Shown here one piece after another: positions 53,390-62,591 of a DNA stretch of 64,000 nt (positions are counted from its first letter, which is position 1; each line of letters begins with the position of its first letter). Under the pieces are notes generated by a model. That model searched no databases. It saw only the letters and a list, made by a program, of their open reading frames with translations, and was not told where the DNA came from. This stretch comes from Rhodohalobacter sp. SW132. GTDB taxonomy: Bacteria; Bacteroidota; Rhodothermia; Balneolales; Balneolaceae. The stretch is from assembly GCF_003390325.1 (NCBI RefSeq), contig NZ_QUOK01000005.1:186001-250000 (forward strand), in the 5' to 3' direction. The translations under genes were made by a program, and so were the position numbers.

Positions 53390-53402
53390 TTAACACTGTT
53401 AA
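53390..53402. promoter_or_regulatory. TetR operator candidate before tetR-fadE
   Basis: TTAACACTGTTAA, a perfect palindrome about the central C, 11 nt upstream of the tetR ATG. Its position would let the protein block its own operon. Confidence 0.55.
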
Positions 53403-53456
53403 GTACACAGTATCAATTTATCATTTTATGGCAGAAAGTCAATAGAGATTAATAAT

Positions 53457-54119
53457 TCAGTTATTTAGCCTGAACTGTATGTACTGAATTGTCCGGCCGT
53501 CCTGAAGATGCTTCTTTTCGTAGTAGGTTTTTATGGAAAGGATTTCATCATTCGGGTTTTGCGCGTAAAGATCGCTGTAGTGTTCCATTATGGAAAGACC
53601 CTGCTCTTCGACAACCTCTTCCGTAAAATTGAACAGCGGTTTCGAATCCGTTTTCAAATGCACGACGGCATCCGCATGGGCAACTTTTCGGTAGATGGAC
53701 AGAAACCGTGGCGAAGTGAGCCTTTTTTTTGATTTGGACTTTCTTAAATACGGGTCGGGAAAAGTGATCCAGATTTCAGAAATTTCTCCTTCGCTAAAAA
53801 ATTGATCGAGGTGATCGATGAAGCACCTCAGAAAACGGACGTTCTCCAGCTCCTGCTCCATTGCGCGCCGGGCCCCTTTCCAGATGCGGTCTCCCTTGAT
53901 ATCAATCCCGATATAGTTTTTGTCCGGATTGAGTTCGGCGAGATTTGTGGTGTACTCCCCTTTTCCGCACGCAAGCTCTACTACAATCGGGTTGTCGTTC
54001 CCAAAAATTTCTTGAGCCCACTTTCCGGCAGGTGGTTCCCCTGTTTCAAATTCGGTGTGTTCAATAACATTTTCAAAACCAACATTATCAGCATATCGCT
54101 GCAGTTTATTCTTTCCCAT
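53457..54119 (-). CDS. trmB: tRNA (guanine-N7)-methyltransferase
   Basis: 220 residues; a SAM-dependent enzyme making m7G46 in tRNA. SAM-binding motif VVELACGKGEYTTNLA (about 46-61), then YIGIDIKGDRIWKGA (about 73), WITFPDPYLRKSKSKKRL (about 117; family motif FPDPW.K..H.KRR is varied here) and LKTDSKPLFN (about 157). The length fits. An apparently single housekeeping gene between tetR and pdxH. Confidence 0.93.
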   Translation of the reverse strand: MGKNKLQRYADNVGFENVIEHTEFETGEPPAGKWAQEIFGNDNPIVVELACGKGEYTTNLAELNPDKNYIGIDIKGDRIWKGARRAMEQELENVRFLRCFIDHLDQFFSEGEISEIWITFPDPYLRKSKSKKRLTSPRFLSIYRKVAHADAVVHLKTDSKPLFNFTEEVVEEQGLSIMEHYSDLYAQNPNDEILSIKTYYEKKHLQDGRTIQYIQFRLNN

Positions 54120-54169
54120 CCCAGGTACTGCTAAATTATTTTAAATCAATTTATTGTTCATTACGCACA

Positions 54170-54838
54170 TTATGGCTGGAGCCGTTTTCTGCTCCATTTA
54201 CCGTCTGTTTTTTGATACAGGATTCTGTCGTGCAGGCGGCCGGGTCTTCCCTGCCAAAACTCAATCTCTTCGATTTCAATACTATATCCGCCCCAGAAGT
54301 CGGGTGTCGGAACTTCATCATCACCAAACTTCTGTGAGATTTTATCGGCTCTCTCTTTGAGTGCGTCCCGGTTTTCCACCGGTGAACTTTGGCGAGACAC
54401 CCACGCACCGATCTGACTCTCCCTCGGCCGGGACTGAAAATAGCTGTCATTTTCTTTGCGGCTCAGCTTTTCCACTCTTCCGCGTATTCTAACCTGACGT
54501 TCCAGTTCCGGCCACCAGAACGAAACAGCGGCACTGGGCGTTATTTTTAGTTCGTCGCCTTTGCGGCTGGTGTAATTTGTAAAAAACTGAAGCGTTTCCC
54601 CTTCAATGCCTTTCAGCAGAACAATCCGAACATTCGGTGCCCCGTTCGGGGTGACGGTAGCCAGAGACATCGCGTTTGGCTCATTTACTTCCGACTCAAT
54701 CGCCTCATCAAGCCAGCGGGCAAACATCGGCACCGGTTGACTGGGCAGATCCTCATCCCGAATTCCGCCTTTCGTGTAATTTTCTCGCAGTGAGGCGATA
54801 TCACGTTTAATCTCCTTACCCAAAGTACTCCGGTTCAT
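54170..54838 (-). CDS. pdxH: Pyridoxamine 5'-phosphate oxidase
   Basis: 222 residues from ATG 54838; the open frame continues 11 codons further up. It is an FMN enzyme forming PLP from PMP or PNP. Motifs: LRENYTKGGIRDEDLPSQP-like N-terminus, NAMSLATVTPNGAPNVRIVLLK (about 57-78) with FMN contacts, FFTNYTSRKGDEL (about 87), SFWWPELERQVRIRG (about 107) and WGGYSIEIEEIEFWQGRPGR-type C-terminus ending KRLQP. The start at 54838 is chosen for the AAGGAA before it and the family N-terminus. It overlaps the redoxin gene by 23 nt, so translation is probably coupled. Confidence 0.92.
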   Translation of the reverse strand: MNRSTLGKEIKRDIASLRENYTKGGIRDEDLPSQPVPMFARWLDEAIESEVNEPNAMSLATVTPNGAPNVRIVLLKGIEGETLQFFTNYTSRKGDELKITPSAAVSFWWPELERQVRIRGRVEKLSRKENDSYFQSRPRESQIGAWVSRQSSPVENRDALKERADKISQKFGDDEVPTPDFWGGYSIEIEEIEFWQGRPGRLHDRILYQKTDGKWSRKRLQP

Positions 54839-55394
54839 TTCCTTTTTTCCATTTGATGTTGCACCCGACACTCGGTATCTGATCTTCGGGAACCGGCTTT
54901 CCGCTCAGCATTTTGTTGGTAGCCTCACGTAAATCTTCTCCGGTTGGTTTTACGCCGTTGCCCGGACGGGATGAATCAAACTGCCCCCTGTAGGCCAGCT
55001 CAAGGTTTTCATCAAACAGAAAAAAATCGGGCGTGCATGCTGCTTTATACTTTTTTGCCACCTCCTGGGTCTCATCATACAGGTACGGAAACGGGTAGCC
55101 GAAAGCTTCAACATCTTCTTTCATTTTTTCAGGGCTGTCATCCGGGTAGTTGTCCACATCATTCGAACTGATTGCCACTACTTTCAGCCCGCGGCTTTCA
55201 AAATCTTTGGCGTAACGCACCAGTTCCTGTTTGATATTCTTTACATACGGGCAGTGATTGCAGATAAACATAACGAGCAAACCATCGGCATCTTTAAAAT
55301 CATCCAGCGATACCGTGTTGCCATCTGTATCGGGTAGTGAAAAACCTGGAGCTTTGGTTCCAAGCTCCAGCATTGTTGAATTTACTGCAGACAT
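54816..55394 (-). CDS. Thioredoxin-like redoxin (AhpC/TSA-type)
   Basis: 192 residues. Redoxin fold starting GTKAPGFSLPDTDGNTVSL (about 12), with the Cys motif CNHCPYVKNIKQEL (about 45-58), a CxxC variant known from a family of small thioredoxin-like proteins (also annotated as TlpA-like or peroxiredoxin-like). A third conserved Cys lies in KAACTPDFFLFD (about 118, a cis-Pro loop). No signal peptide. It precedes pdxH with a 23-nt overlap. The partner and substrate are unknown. Confidence 0.85.
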   Translation of the reverse strand: MSAVNSTMLELGTKAPGFSLPDTDGNTVSLDDFKDADGLLVMFICNHCPYVKNIKQELVRYAKDFESRGLKVVAISSNDVDNYPDDSPEKMKEDVEAFGYPFPYLYDETQEVAKKYKAACTPDFFLFDENLELAYRGQFDSSRPGNGVKPTGEDLREATNKMLSGKPVPEDQIPSVGCNIKWKKGNEPEYFG

Positions 55395-55514
55395 ATTTTC
55401 TTAATTTGATTTATAAATTTAATTCAGTTTTTCAACAAAAAGTTACCGTAACTCATTCGATAAATGAAAATATACCAACTATTTGAAGGGGATATAAACC
55501 GAAACTTACCGAAA

Positions 55515-56567
55515 TTAAAAAAGCCTGAGTTGCGCGGTTGACGGACGCCTGAAAGCTGAAGTATTCAGCGGCTTTCGGTCACCCTCCAGCCCGAGCCGTT
55601 TTTTGTGAATGGAAAATAGCTGGCGGATCTGTTCCCCATATGCTCCCTCTCCGTGAAATCGTTTCCCAAATTCCGAGCGGTTTAGCTGGCCATCCTTCAG
55701 GCTTTTGACTTTGTTAACGACTTTCTGTTTTCGGTTGGGCTGATGGTCATCCAGCCATTTCAAAAAGATATCCTTCACAGAGTAGGGCAATCGCAGGATC
55801 GTATACGAAACCGATGAAGCACCGGCATTTTTCGCGGCTTCCATAATCGGCACAATTTCATCATCCGTGAGCCCGGGAATCAGCGGGGCGATGTTTGCGT
55901 GAACCGGAATTCCGGCCCTGGTTAACTCTTCAACCGCCTGTAGCCGTTTTTCAGGGCGTGATGTCCTCGGCTCAAGACTACCGATCAGATCACGGTCCAG
56001 GCTGGTGATCGAAAGCACAACACGAACCGCATTCACTTCCGCGAGCTTTTTAAGCAAATCGATATCCCGAGTAACCCCGTAATTTTTGGTGATGATCACG
56101 AGCGGATGGAGCGATTCGGCAAGAACTTCCACGCACCCACGAGTGATTCTCAGCTCTTTTTCCAGCGGCTGATAGGGATCGGTCACGCCGCTCATCACAA
56201 TGGGTTTGGGTTTCCAGCTCTCACCCGACAGTTTCTCCCTCAGCAGTTCAGGGGCATTGTATTTCGCTACAATTTTTGATTCAAAATCGAGACCGGCCGA
56301 CATCCCCAGAAATTCGTGGCTTGGCCGGGCGTAACAATATGCGCACCCGTGCTCACACCCTCTGTATGGATTCAGGCTAACCTCAAACGGAATATCGGGA
56401 CTTTGATTCGTTGAAATGATCTCTTTGGTGTGATCGGTCAGAATCTTGGTTTTCGGCCTCTCCAGCCGGCCCGTTTTCTCATCGGGATCATACTCCAGCT
56501 TTTCATCTGTAAATCTGTGCTTCGGATTGTCGGCAGCTCCCCTGCCGCGGATCGGTTGATGCTTCAT
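55515..56567 (-). CDS. PA0069-family radical SAM protein
   Basis: 350 residues. The radical SAM cluster motif CEHGCAYCYARPSHEFLG (about 70) is of the CxxxCxxC type seen in SplB-like and PA0069-family proteins, with the Elp3-type fold following (VMSGVTDPYQPLEKEL, about 123). The N-terminal RGRGAADNPKHRF segment is characteristic of this group. No function has been established for the family. Its neighbour is a DASH cryptochrome transcribed the same way, which is a light/DNA-repair context but not proof. Confidence 0.88.
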   Translation of the reverse strand: MKHQPIRGRGAADNPKHRFTDEKLEYDPDEKTGRLERPKTKILTDHTKEIISTNQSPDIPFEVSLNPYRGCEHGCAYCYARPSHEFLGMSAGLDFESKIVAKYNAPELLREKLSGESWKPKPIVMSGVTDPYQPLEKELRITRGCVEVLAESLHPLVIITKNYGVTRDIDLLKKLAEVNAVRVVLSITSLDRDLIGSLEPRTSRPEKRLQAVEELTRAGIPVHANIAPLIPGLTDDEIVPIMEAAKNAGASSVSYTILRLPYSVKDIFLKWLDDHQPNRKQKVVNKVKSLKDGQLNRSEFGKRFHGEGAYGEQIRQLFSIHKKRLGLEGDRKPLNTSAFRRPSTAQLRLF

Positions 56568-56648
56568 GGTTACATATTTTACACATATATTACAACATAT
56601 TTTCCTCTCTTAAAAGCAGAACAAAATTTTGCAAGGGAATTTTTCTGA

Positions 56649-58070
56649 TCAGTCTCTCGCCTTAATCTCCTCGTAGCTTTTTTCCAGATCGATCATGGGT
56701 TCTGGATAATCCCTGCCGATTTCCGTTTCGTAGAGTTTCTGCTGATCCGGGGTCATTTTCCACGGTTGGTGGACGAATTCTGATGGAAGGTTTTTTAGTT
56801 CAGGGATCCATAGCCGCACGTACTCCCCTTTTTTATCATATTTCTGTGCCTGGTTTATGATATTGAAATATCGGTTCCTGGGATCGTGACCCACGGTTGC
56901 GTTGTAGGCCCAGTTTCCCCAATTGCTGCATACGTCGTAATCTATCAGTTTAGATTCAAACCAGGCTGCTCCCCGGCGCCAGTCGAAGTTCAGATTTTGC
57001 GCAAGAAAACTGGCCGCATTTTGTCGTCCGCGATTGCTCATATACCCTGTGGCGTTCAATTCACGCATATTCGCATCCACGAACGGAATTCCGGTAGTAC
57101 CTGAAGCCCATCGTTCAAAAATATCGTGATCTTTTTCTTTATCGAGAACTTTTTCCTGGATCCCACCAAGTTTAAAAATCTGACTGCCATATTTAACTGC
57201 AGAAAATCGGAAATAATCTCTCCAGATCAGTTCAAACTTCATCCAGTAGGTTGATACGTTTTCATGCACGTCTGTTTCATACTTTTCAACCTCTGCATGA
57301 ATCGATCGAGCCGAAATACAGCCGTGTGCCAGCCAGGGTGAAAACTTGGATGAATAATCGGCGCCAAGGAGTCCGTTCCGGGTAAATTTATAATCTCTGA
57401 GTTTATCCGCCTCAAAAAAGTAATGATTCAATCTTTCCCACGCAGCACTCTCTCCGCCTTTAAATTGCAGAACAGCCCTGCCATCCGGTTCCGCCGGTTC
57501 AAGGCCAAGATCCTGAATTGCGGGGATTTTGCCCGGCTCAACTTCATCGGGAGTTTTAAATTTTGCCGGTACATTTACCGGCTCGCGGACCAAACTTTGA
57601 TTCTCTGTCTTTTTCCGAAACTGTGTAAATACGTCTGGGATGGAAAAAAGACTGAAAGGCAGATCATCCCTGTGATACATAGTGTTGTCCCAATACCTTT
57701 TAAACGGAATTTCCAGGCTTTCTTCAACCCTTGCCTCAACATCTTTCTCCTCCTGTGTCACTTCTCCATGATACAAAAGTTGACCGGCGCCTGTTTCTAA
57801 CACTATTCCCTGCAAAATCTCTTCGGGCTTTCCACACCTCACAATCAGTTCACCACCATTCTCCCTGATCCGATTTCGTAAATCTTCCACGGATTCTATC
57901 AAAAATTGTGCTCTAAGGGAGTCCGTTTTAGGAAAACCGTAGCGAGTTTTTGAAAAATGACGCGGATCAAAACAGTAAACCGGAAGCACCTCTCCTGTTT
58001 CGGCTGCGGCTTTCAGCGGTTGATGGTCGGTTAGCCTGAGGTCGTTGCGCAGCCATACAATAGATTTCAT
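56649..58070 (-). CDS. DASH-type cryptochrome / photolyase
   Basis: 473 residues from ATG 58070 (a TTG 12 codons upstream is also open). The N-terminal photolyase domain begins KSIVWLRNDLRLTDHQPLKA. The FAD domain has SSKFSPWLAHGCISARSIH (about 260), GIPFVDANMRELNATGYMSN (about 345) and NRGRQNAASFLAQNL (about 365), then DPRNRYFNIINQAQKYDKKG, the DASH hallmark. DASH proteins bind FAD and MTHF and repair cyclobutane dimers in single-stranded DNA under blue light. Gene order PA0069-like then cry-DASH. Confidence 0.93.
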   Translation of the reverse strand: MKSIVWLRNDLRLTDHQPLKAAAETGEVLPVYCFDPRHFSKTRYGFPKTDSLRAQFLIESVEDLRNRIRENGGELIVRCGKPEEILQGIVLETGAGQLLYHGEVTQEEKDVEARVEESLEIPFKRYWDNTMYHRDDLPFSLFSIPDVFTQFRKKTENQSLVREPVNVPAKFKTPDEVEPGKIPAIQDLGLEPAEPDGRAVLQFKGGESAAWERLNHYFFEADKLRDYKFTRNGLLGADYSSKFSPWLAHGCISARSIHAEVEKYETDVHENVSTYWMKFELIWRDYFRFSAVKYGSQIFKLGGIQEKVLDKEKDHDIFERWASGTTGIPFVDANMRELNATGYMSNRGRQNAASFLAQNLNFDWRRGAAWFESKLIDYDVCSNWGNWAYNATVGHDPRNRYFNIINQAQKYDKKGEYVRLWIPELKNLPSEFVHQPWKMTPDQQKLYETEIGRDYPEPMIDLEKSYEEIKARD

Positions 58071-58620
58071 AAACGGGACTTTTATTCTGAAAACAGATCG
58101 AAGCAATAACCTAAATCCTCTACAAAAAGTTGACTCAAAAAGGATTGTTTATTTTTCTGTACGATAGAAATGATTCTGTTTTCGATATTTTAAAATCATC
58201 AACAGTGAAATCCCAAATGTTTTAATTCATTTTAACTGCAATTTCAGGTATTTAAATGTGGTCAGAATCCCCAATAATTGAGACTGTAATTTAAACCCGA
58301 ATTTCTTTCCAATTACTCCTGCCAATTACTCCTGAATTTCAGTGAGTAAAAAAATCAGCCTTGAAAAATATGCTTAAAAAATCAGCAGACACTAAGTTGA
58401 AAAAAAGCTATAAAGAAGATCTGCCAGAAATCTTTAAGAAGATCAATAACGGGATTATAAGTTCTTATTTTACTGCAATTTAAATATTCAAATAAATTGA
58501 TTGCGACCGCTATTTTTTTTAAGATGGAAGGAATGTTATCGAGTTGAGTCTTTTTTACATGTGTTGTATATCGAGCATGTTAGATCTTTAATATTTAGGA
58601 TTAACTTAAATTACAAATAC
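58071..58620. other. Intergenic, about 550 bp
   Basis: Mostly AT-rich. A possible small ORF at 58370-58483 on the plus strand would encode a basic 37-residue peptide (MLKKSADTKLKKSYKEDLPE...) with no recognisable family or Shine-Dalgarno. The promoter of the porin-BCCT-Usp unit should lie here but none stands out. Confidence 0.35.
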
Positions 58621-59862
58621 ATGAAATCAATTAAGACTATTAAACAGCTATTTCTTACCGTTTTTATACTTTTACTCATCAGCGGTTTCGATATGTGTGC
58701 CTTTGCCCAATCTGATGACGAGGATGAAAGCTCACTTCACGTTGGCGGGGCGGTGCGATACAATCTTATACTTCAGGATTTTGAAAGTGATATGGATGCC
58801 ACCAGCGGTCAGTTTACCTGGGACACGTGGCGCATAAATGTACTGTATGACAACCCCGGCGGAATCGGGCTAAACTTTGAGTATCGTTTCTATCCAACCT
58901 TCGGCACAAATTTCATCAAACAGGGTTGGTTCGACTACAGCATTTCTGAAAGAACTGAAGTGCAGCTTGGTGTAACCCAGGTTCCATTTGGCAATATCCA
59001 GTATAATTCCAATAACTGGTGGTTCAGCCTTCCTTATTATGTTGGCCTTGAAGATGATCACGACATGGGGATCAAATTTACCCGCACGACAGATAGCTGG
59101 CAATGGGATTTTGCCTATTTTTTCCAGCCTGAGCCGGAAGGCCCTGTTGGCGGTGACGGATCGTTTGGCATAGGCGGAAGCGGACGCTACTCTTACGATG
59201 TTATTCCCGAAGGTGAGGCTTCTCTCACGGAAAGAAATCAATTCAACATTCGTGGTGCATATCAGCTGGAAAACGGTGAATTTGGAGCATCCGTACAATA
59301 CGGTCAACTCTATAATAGTGTATTGGATGAGATGAATGGCCGGTACGCTTTCGCAGCACATGCGGATTTTACATTCGGCAATTTTGGGGTAATGCCGCAA
59401 TTCCTCTATTACGGAATGGATGCCGTGAATGATGCCGGCGAAGATATCAGCACGGTTTTTATGGGCGCATACGGCATACCTTATGAAGTATCAACAGAAG
59501 CATGGATCGCAACTCTCGGACTCTCCTACTCATATGATGTAGACTGGGGCCCCATCACAAACATCAACTTCTACAACGATTTCAGCTACATGGAAAACCA
59601 GGTTGGAGCTGAAAACTCGTTACTAGCAAGCGGTGATAATCTGAACCTGAATGACAACTTTCAGCACACTATCCAGAATATCACCGGATTCCTAGTATCT
59701 GCCGGTCCCGTGTTTGCATATTTTGATATTGCACAAGGAGTAAATCAGCCCTGGCTGACAGATGATTTTGGTGTGGGTGTAGGACCCGGGCATGAAGATC
59801 TGGGGTCGGGAGAATCGGAATACAATATTCGGTACAATATTAATCTTGGCTTTTATTTCTGA
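58621..59862 (+). CDS. Outer-membrane porin-like protein
   Basis: 413 residues. The start at ATG 58621 is chosen because a clean signal peptide follows (KTIKQLFLTVFILLLISGF to CAFAQ, about 1-30). The mature protein shows alternating beta-strand patterns, aromatic girdles (LNFEYRFYPTF, NIQYNSNNWWF) and a terminal aromatic residue (NLGFYF), typical of an outer-membrane beta-barrel of about 16 strands. It is 50 nt before a BCCT transporter and may admit the same solutes. The exact porin family is not recognised. Confidence 0.78.
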   Translation: MKSIKTIKQLFLTVFILLLISGFDMCAFAQSDDEDESSLHVGGAVRYNLILQDFESDMDATSGQFTWDTWRINVLYDNPGGIGLNFEYRFYPTFGTNFIKQGWFDYSISERTEVQLGVTQVPFGNIQYNSNNWWFSLPYYVGLEDDHDMGIKFTRTTDSWQWDFAYFFQPEPEGPVGGDGSFGIGGSGRYSYDVIPEGEASLTERNQFNIRGAYQLENGEFGASVQYGQLYNSVLDEMNGRYAFAAHADFTFGNFGVMPQFLYYGMDAVNDAGEDISTVFMGAYGIPYEVSTEAWIATLGLSYSYDVDWGPITNINFYNDFSYMENQVGAENSLLASGDNLNLNDNFQHTIQNITGFLVSAGPVFAYFDIAQGVNQPWLTDDFGVGVGPGHEDLGSGESEYNIRYNINLGFYF

Positions 59863-59912
59863 TATCCCCGCCTATGATGAATGATTTTTTCTCACTCTTA
59901 AAATAGAACGAT

Positions 59913-61532
59913 ATGGCTTTACGTGGAGAAGAGGACAAACCGGAGTCTAAAAAATCCCGGAAAAAAAAGATTTTTAAAATTCATGGACCAGTCTTCTGGC
60001 CGTCTGTGTTTTTAATAACGGTATTGATTGTCGGTACTCTGATTGTCGGAGACGCGGCAGAGGAAATGTTTAGTGCTGTTCAAGTCAATATCACCGACTG
60101 GGCAAGCTGGCTGTTTGTAGCCGGTGTGAATATTTTCATCGCCTTTGCACTATACTTTGCTTTTAGCAAATTTGGTGGAATACGATTAGGCGGAGTAGAT
60201 GCAAAACCGGAGTTCAGTAAAATGGCATGGTTTGCCATGTTATTTAGTGCCGGTATGGGAATCGGCCTGATGTTTTTCGCTGTAGCCGAGCCGATGTGGC
60301 ACCTGCTTTATCCTCCGCACGCCGAAACAGGGTCTGTTGAAGCGATCAGGGATTCGATGGGAGTTACGTTTTTGCACTGGGGCCTGCACGCCTGGGCGGT
60401 TTATGCAATCGTAGGACTCGCGCTCGCATTTTTTGCTTTCAACCGGAAACTTCCGCTCTCTTTCCGCTCTGTATTCTACCCGCTTTTGGGTGACAGAATC
60501 AACGGATGGATTGGTGATGTAATCGATATCCTTGCAGTTCTTGCCACCCTGTTTGGATTGGCAACCTCGCTCGGACTTGGTGCACAGCAGGCCGGTGCGG
60601 GAATGGAATTTGTATTCGGCCTCGATAACACCGTAAACCTGCAGGTTATCATTATTGTAGCAGTAACACTCGTAGCTGTTGGATCCGTGGTACTCGGTAT
60701 ACATAAAGGTGTAAAAGTACTCAGTGAGTTCAACATCCGCCTGGCCGGATTGTTTTTGCTGTTCATCCTTGTATTCGGCCCAACTCTTTACATATTGGGG
60801 ACTTTTGTACAGAGCACAGGGTATTACCTGCAAAACTTTGCAAGTTACGCCACCTGGACTCAATCCTTCGAAGAAGGTGAGTTTATGAGCACCTGGACCG
60901 TATTTTACTGGGCCTGGTGGATTTCATGGTCACCTTATGTAGGAATGTTTATTGCCCGTATTTCAAAGGGGCGCACCATTAAAGAATTTATCCTCGGCGT
61001 GCTGATCGTACCCACCCTCGTTACGTTCTTGTGGATGAGCGGCTTTGGCGGGAGCGCACTATACCTTGAAACAACCGGTATTGCGGAAATTGCGAGCGCC
61101 GTTGAAGCAGATCAAACAACGTCTCTCTTTATTTTGCTTAATGAATTCCCGTTTGGAATTATAACCAGCTTTCTTGCAATCGTTCTTGTACTCAGCTTCT
61201 TTGTAACATCATCTGACTCTGGCTCCCTAGTGATAGACAACCTGACAAGTGGCGGAAAACTCGATTCACCCGTAGGCCAGAGAGTATTCTGGGCATCAAC
61301 TGAGGGTGCAGTAGCAGCTGTTCTGCTTATTGGCGGCGGCCTTGGAGCACTCCAGGCAGCGGCAATTAGTTCGGGCCTTCCATTCGTTATTTTACTGCTG
61401 ATTATGTGCTATAGCCTCAGGCAGGGACTAAATCGCGAATACAAAGACAATATGCTCAAAGAGAAGGATAAAGAACGCGAATCCTACAGGGAACTCTTAT
61501 CCAAGACAATCGAACAACAAAAGAACAAATAG
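59913..61532 (+). CDS. BCCT-family (betaine/choline/carnitine) transporter
   Basis: 539 residues, about 12 TM helices. The family signature MAWFAMLFSAGMGIGLMFF, then AVAEPMWH (about 105-132), and the substrate-site region WTVFYWAWWISWSPYVGMF (about 328) are clear, with the tryptophan box of betaine carriers. GGSALYLE follows at about 378. It probably takes up a compatible solute with Na+ or H+, fitting a saline habitat. The C-terminus is charged and may sense osmotic state. It lies between a porin-like gene and a universal stress protein, all close together. Confidence 0.94.
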   Translation: MALRGEEDKPESKKSRKKKIFKIHGPVFWPSVFLITVLIVGTLIVGDAAEEMFSAVQVNITDWASWLFVAGVNIFIAFALYFAFSKFGGIRLGGVDAKPEFSKMAWFAMLFSAGMGIGLMFFAVAEPMWHLLYPPHAETGSVEAIRDSMGVTFLHWGLHAWAVYAIVGLALAFFAFNRKLPLSFRSVFYPLLGDRINGWIGDVIDILAVLATLFGLATSLGLGAQQAGAGMEFVFGLDNTVNLQVIIIVAVTLVAVGSVVLGIHKGVKVLSEFNIRLAGLFLLFILVFGPTLYILGTFVQSTGYYLQNFASYATWTQSFEEGEFMSTWTVFYWAWWISWSPYVGMFIARISKGRTIKEFILGVLIVPTLVTFLWMSGFGGSALYLETTGIAEIASAVEADQTTSLFILLNEFPFGIITSFLAIVLVLSFFVTSSDSGSLVIDNLTSGGKLDSPVGQRVFWASTEGAVAAVLLIGGGLGALQAAAISSGLPFVILLLIMCYSLRQGLNREYKDNMLKEKDKERESYRELLSKTIEQQKNK

Positions 61533-61547
61533 ATCGGGAGCAAATTT

Positions 61548-62465
61548 ATGGAACGTTATGAAGATTGGTTTGTGTGCTTAGATTTAACCAGTATGGATGA
61601 TATTCTTACCGGTTACACACATTTTCTAACCACTGAAATGAAACCGAAATCGATCACCTTCCTCCACGTGATAAAATCTCACGAAGCGGCTGATGATATG
61701 ATCGAGATGTTTCCTGAAGTAAAAGACCGCGAAGATGTAGAAAAAGCCCTGAGAAATAACCTCCAGGAAAAAATCGACAGATACTTCAGCGACTCTAAGG
61801 TCGAAATAGATTTACTTCTTAGAACCGGACGCCCAACGGAAGAGATCGTCAAGGTGTTGGATCAAATCAACCCGGATCTCACCGTAATGGGTAAAAAATC
61901 GGGATATGCCGGTAGCGGAGTTATTCCCCGGCGGATTATGAAATATGTACCTACATCCATTCTTTTTGTACCGGAAACAAGCCGGTATCAGTTAAAGAAA
62001 GCCATTGTTCCGGTGGATTTTTCCGATCAGTCGGCAACGGCTGTAAAAGCCGCGCTTGAACTCACCGCTGAAAAGGGTGGTTCTGTTACCGCACAGCACG
62101 TGTACAACTATCCCGCCCGATTTTTCCCCAATCTGCCCGATGAGGAAGACGAGAAAAAAATGGACAACTATCTAGAGGAGAAAAAACATGATTTTGTTAA
62201 AAAACATTCTTTACCGGATGATGTAGAGTTTGTTTTTTCACTGAATGTAGACGGGCCGAAAATGGATCAGATTTATGATCAGATTGTCCACGATCAGGCT
62301 GATTTAATTGTAGCTGTTTCCAAATCAGGTAAAGGAATAACCAGCATTTTACGTGAAGATTTCACCGATAAAATGGCCTATTACAGGTTTGGCATCCCCA
62401 TTCTTCTCGTGAAGGATAAAGAGAAACATCAGGGCTTCTTCAAATCTTTACTGAAGAAAAACTGA
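61548..62465 (+). CDS. Tandem universal stress protein (UspA-like)
   Basis: 305 residues with two Usp domains (about 1-150 and 151-300). The first ends with GYAGSGVIPRRIMKYVPTSI-like text that resembles the ATP-binding G-2x-G-9x-G motif in altered form; the second begins LKKAIVPVDFSDQSATAVKAAL (about 148) and ends KSGKGITSILREDFTDKMAY, also a variant. It lies 15 nt after the BCCT gene, so it is co-expressed with it; Usp domains often pair with transporters as cytoplasmic regulators. A strong terminator follows. Confidence 0.85.
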   Translation: MERYEDWFVCLDLTSMDDILTGYTHFLTTEMKPKSITFLHVIKSHEAADDMIEMFPEVKDREDVEKALRNNLQEKIDRYFSDSKVEIDLLLRTGRPTEEIVKVLDQINPDLTVMGKKSGYAGSGVIPRRIMKYVPTSILFVPETSRYQLKKAIVPVDFSDQSATAVKAALELTAEKGGSVTAQHVYNYPARFFPNLPDEEDEKKMDNYLEEKKHDFVKKHSLPDDVEFVFSLNVDGPKMDQIYDQIVHDQADLIVAVSKSGKGITSILREDFTDKMAYYRFGIPILLVKDKEKHQGFFKSLLKKN

Positions 62466-62486
62466 TCACAGTTCGTTAATCAACAT

Positions 62487-62514
62487 AAGCCCCGGATCAT
62501 TTCCGGGGCTTTTT
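62487..62514 (+). terminator. Intrinsic terminator after the BCCT-Usp unit
   Basis: AAGCCCCGGA (62487-62496) and TCCGGGGCTT (62502-62511) form a perfect 10-bp stem with loop TCATT and a T-run through 62514. It lies 22 nt after the Usp stop codon. Confidence 0.92.
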
Positions 62515-62591
62515 ATATTTATTCCCATATGGCACATCAGTATTGAATCTGCAAGATTAAGCCACAACACTTCTATTTCCCCGCCCTCTGG

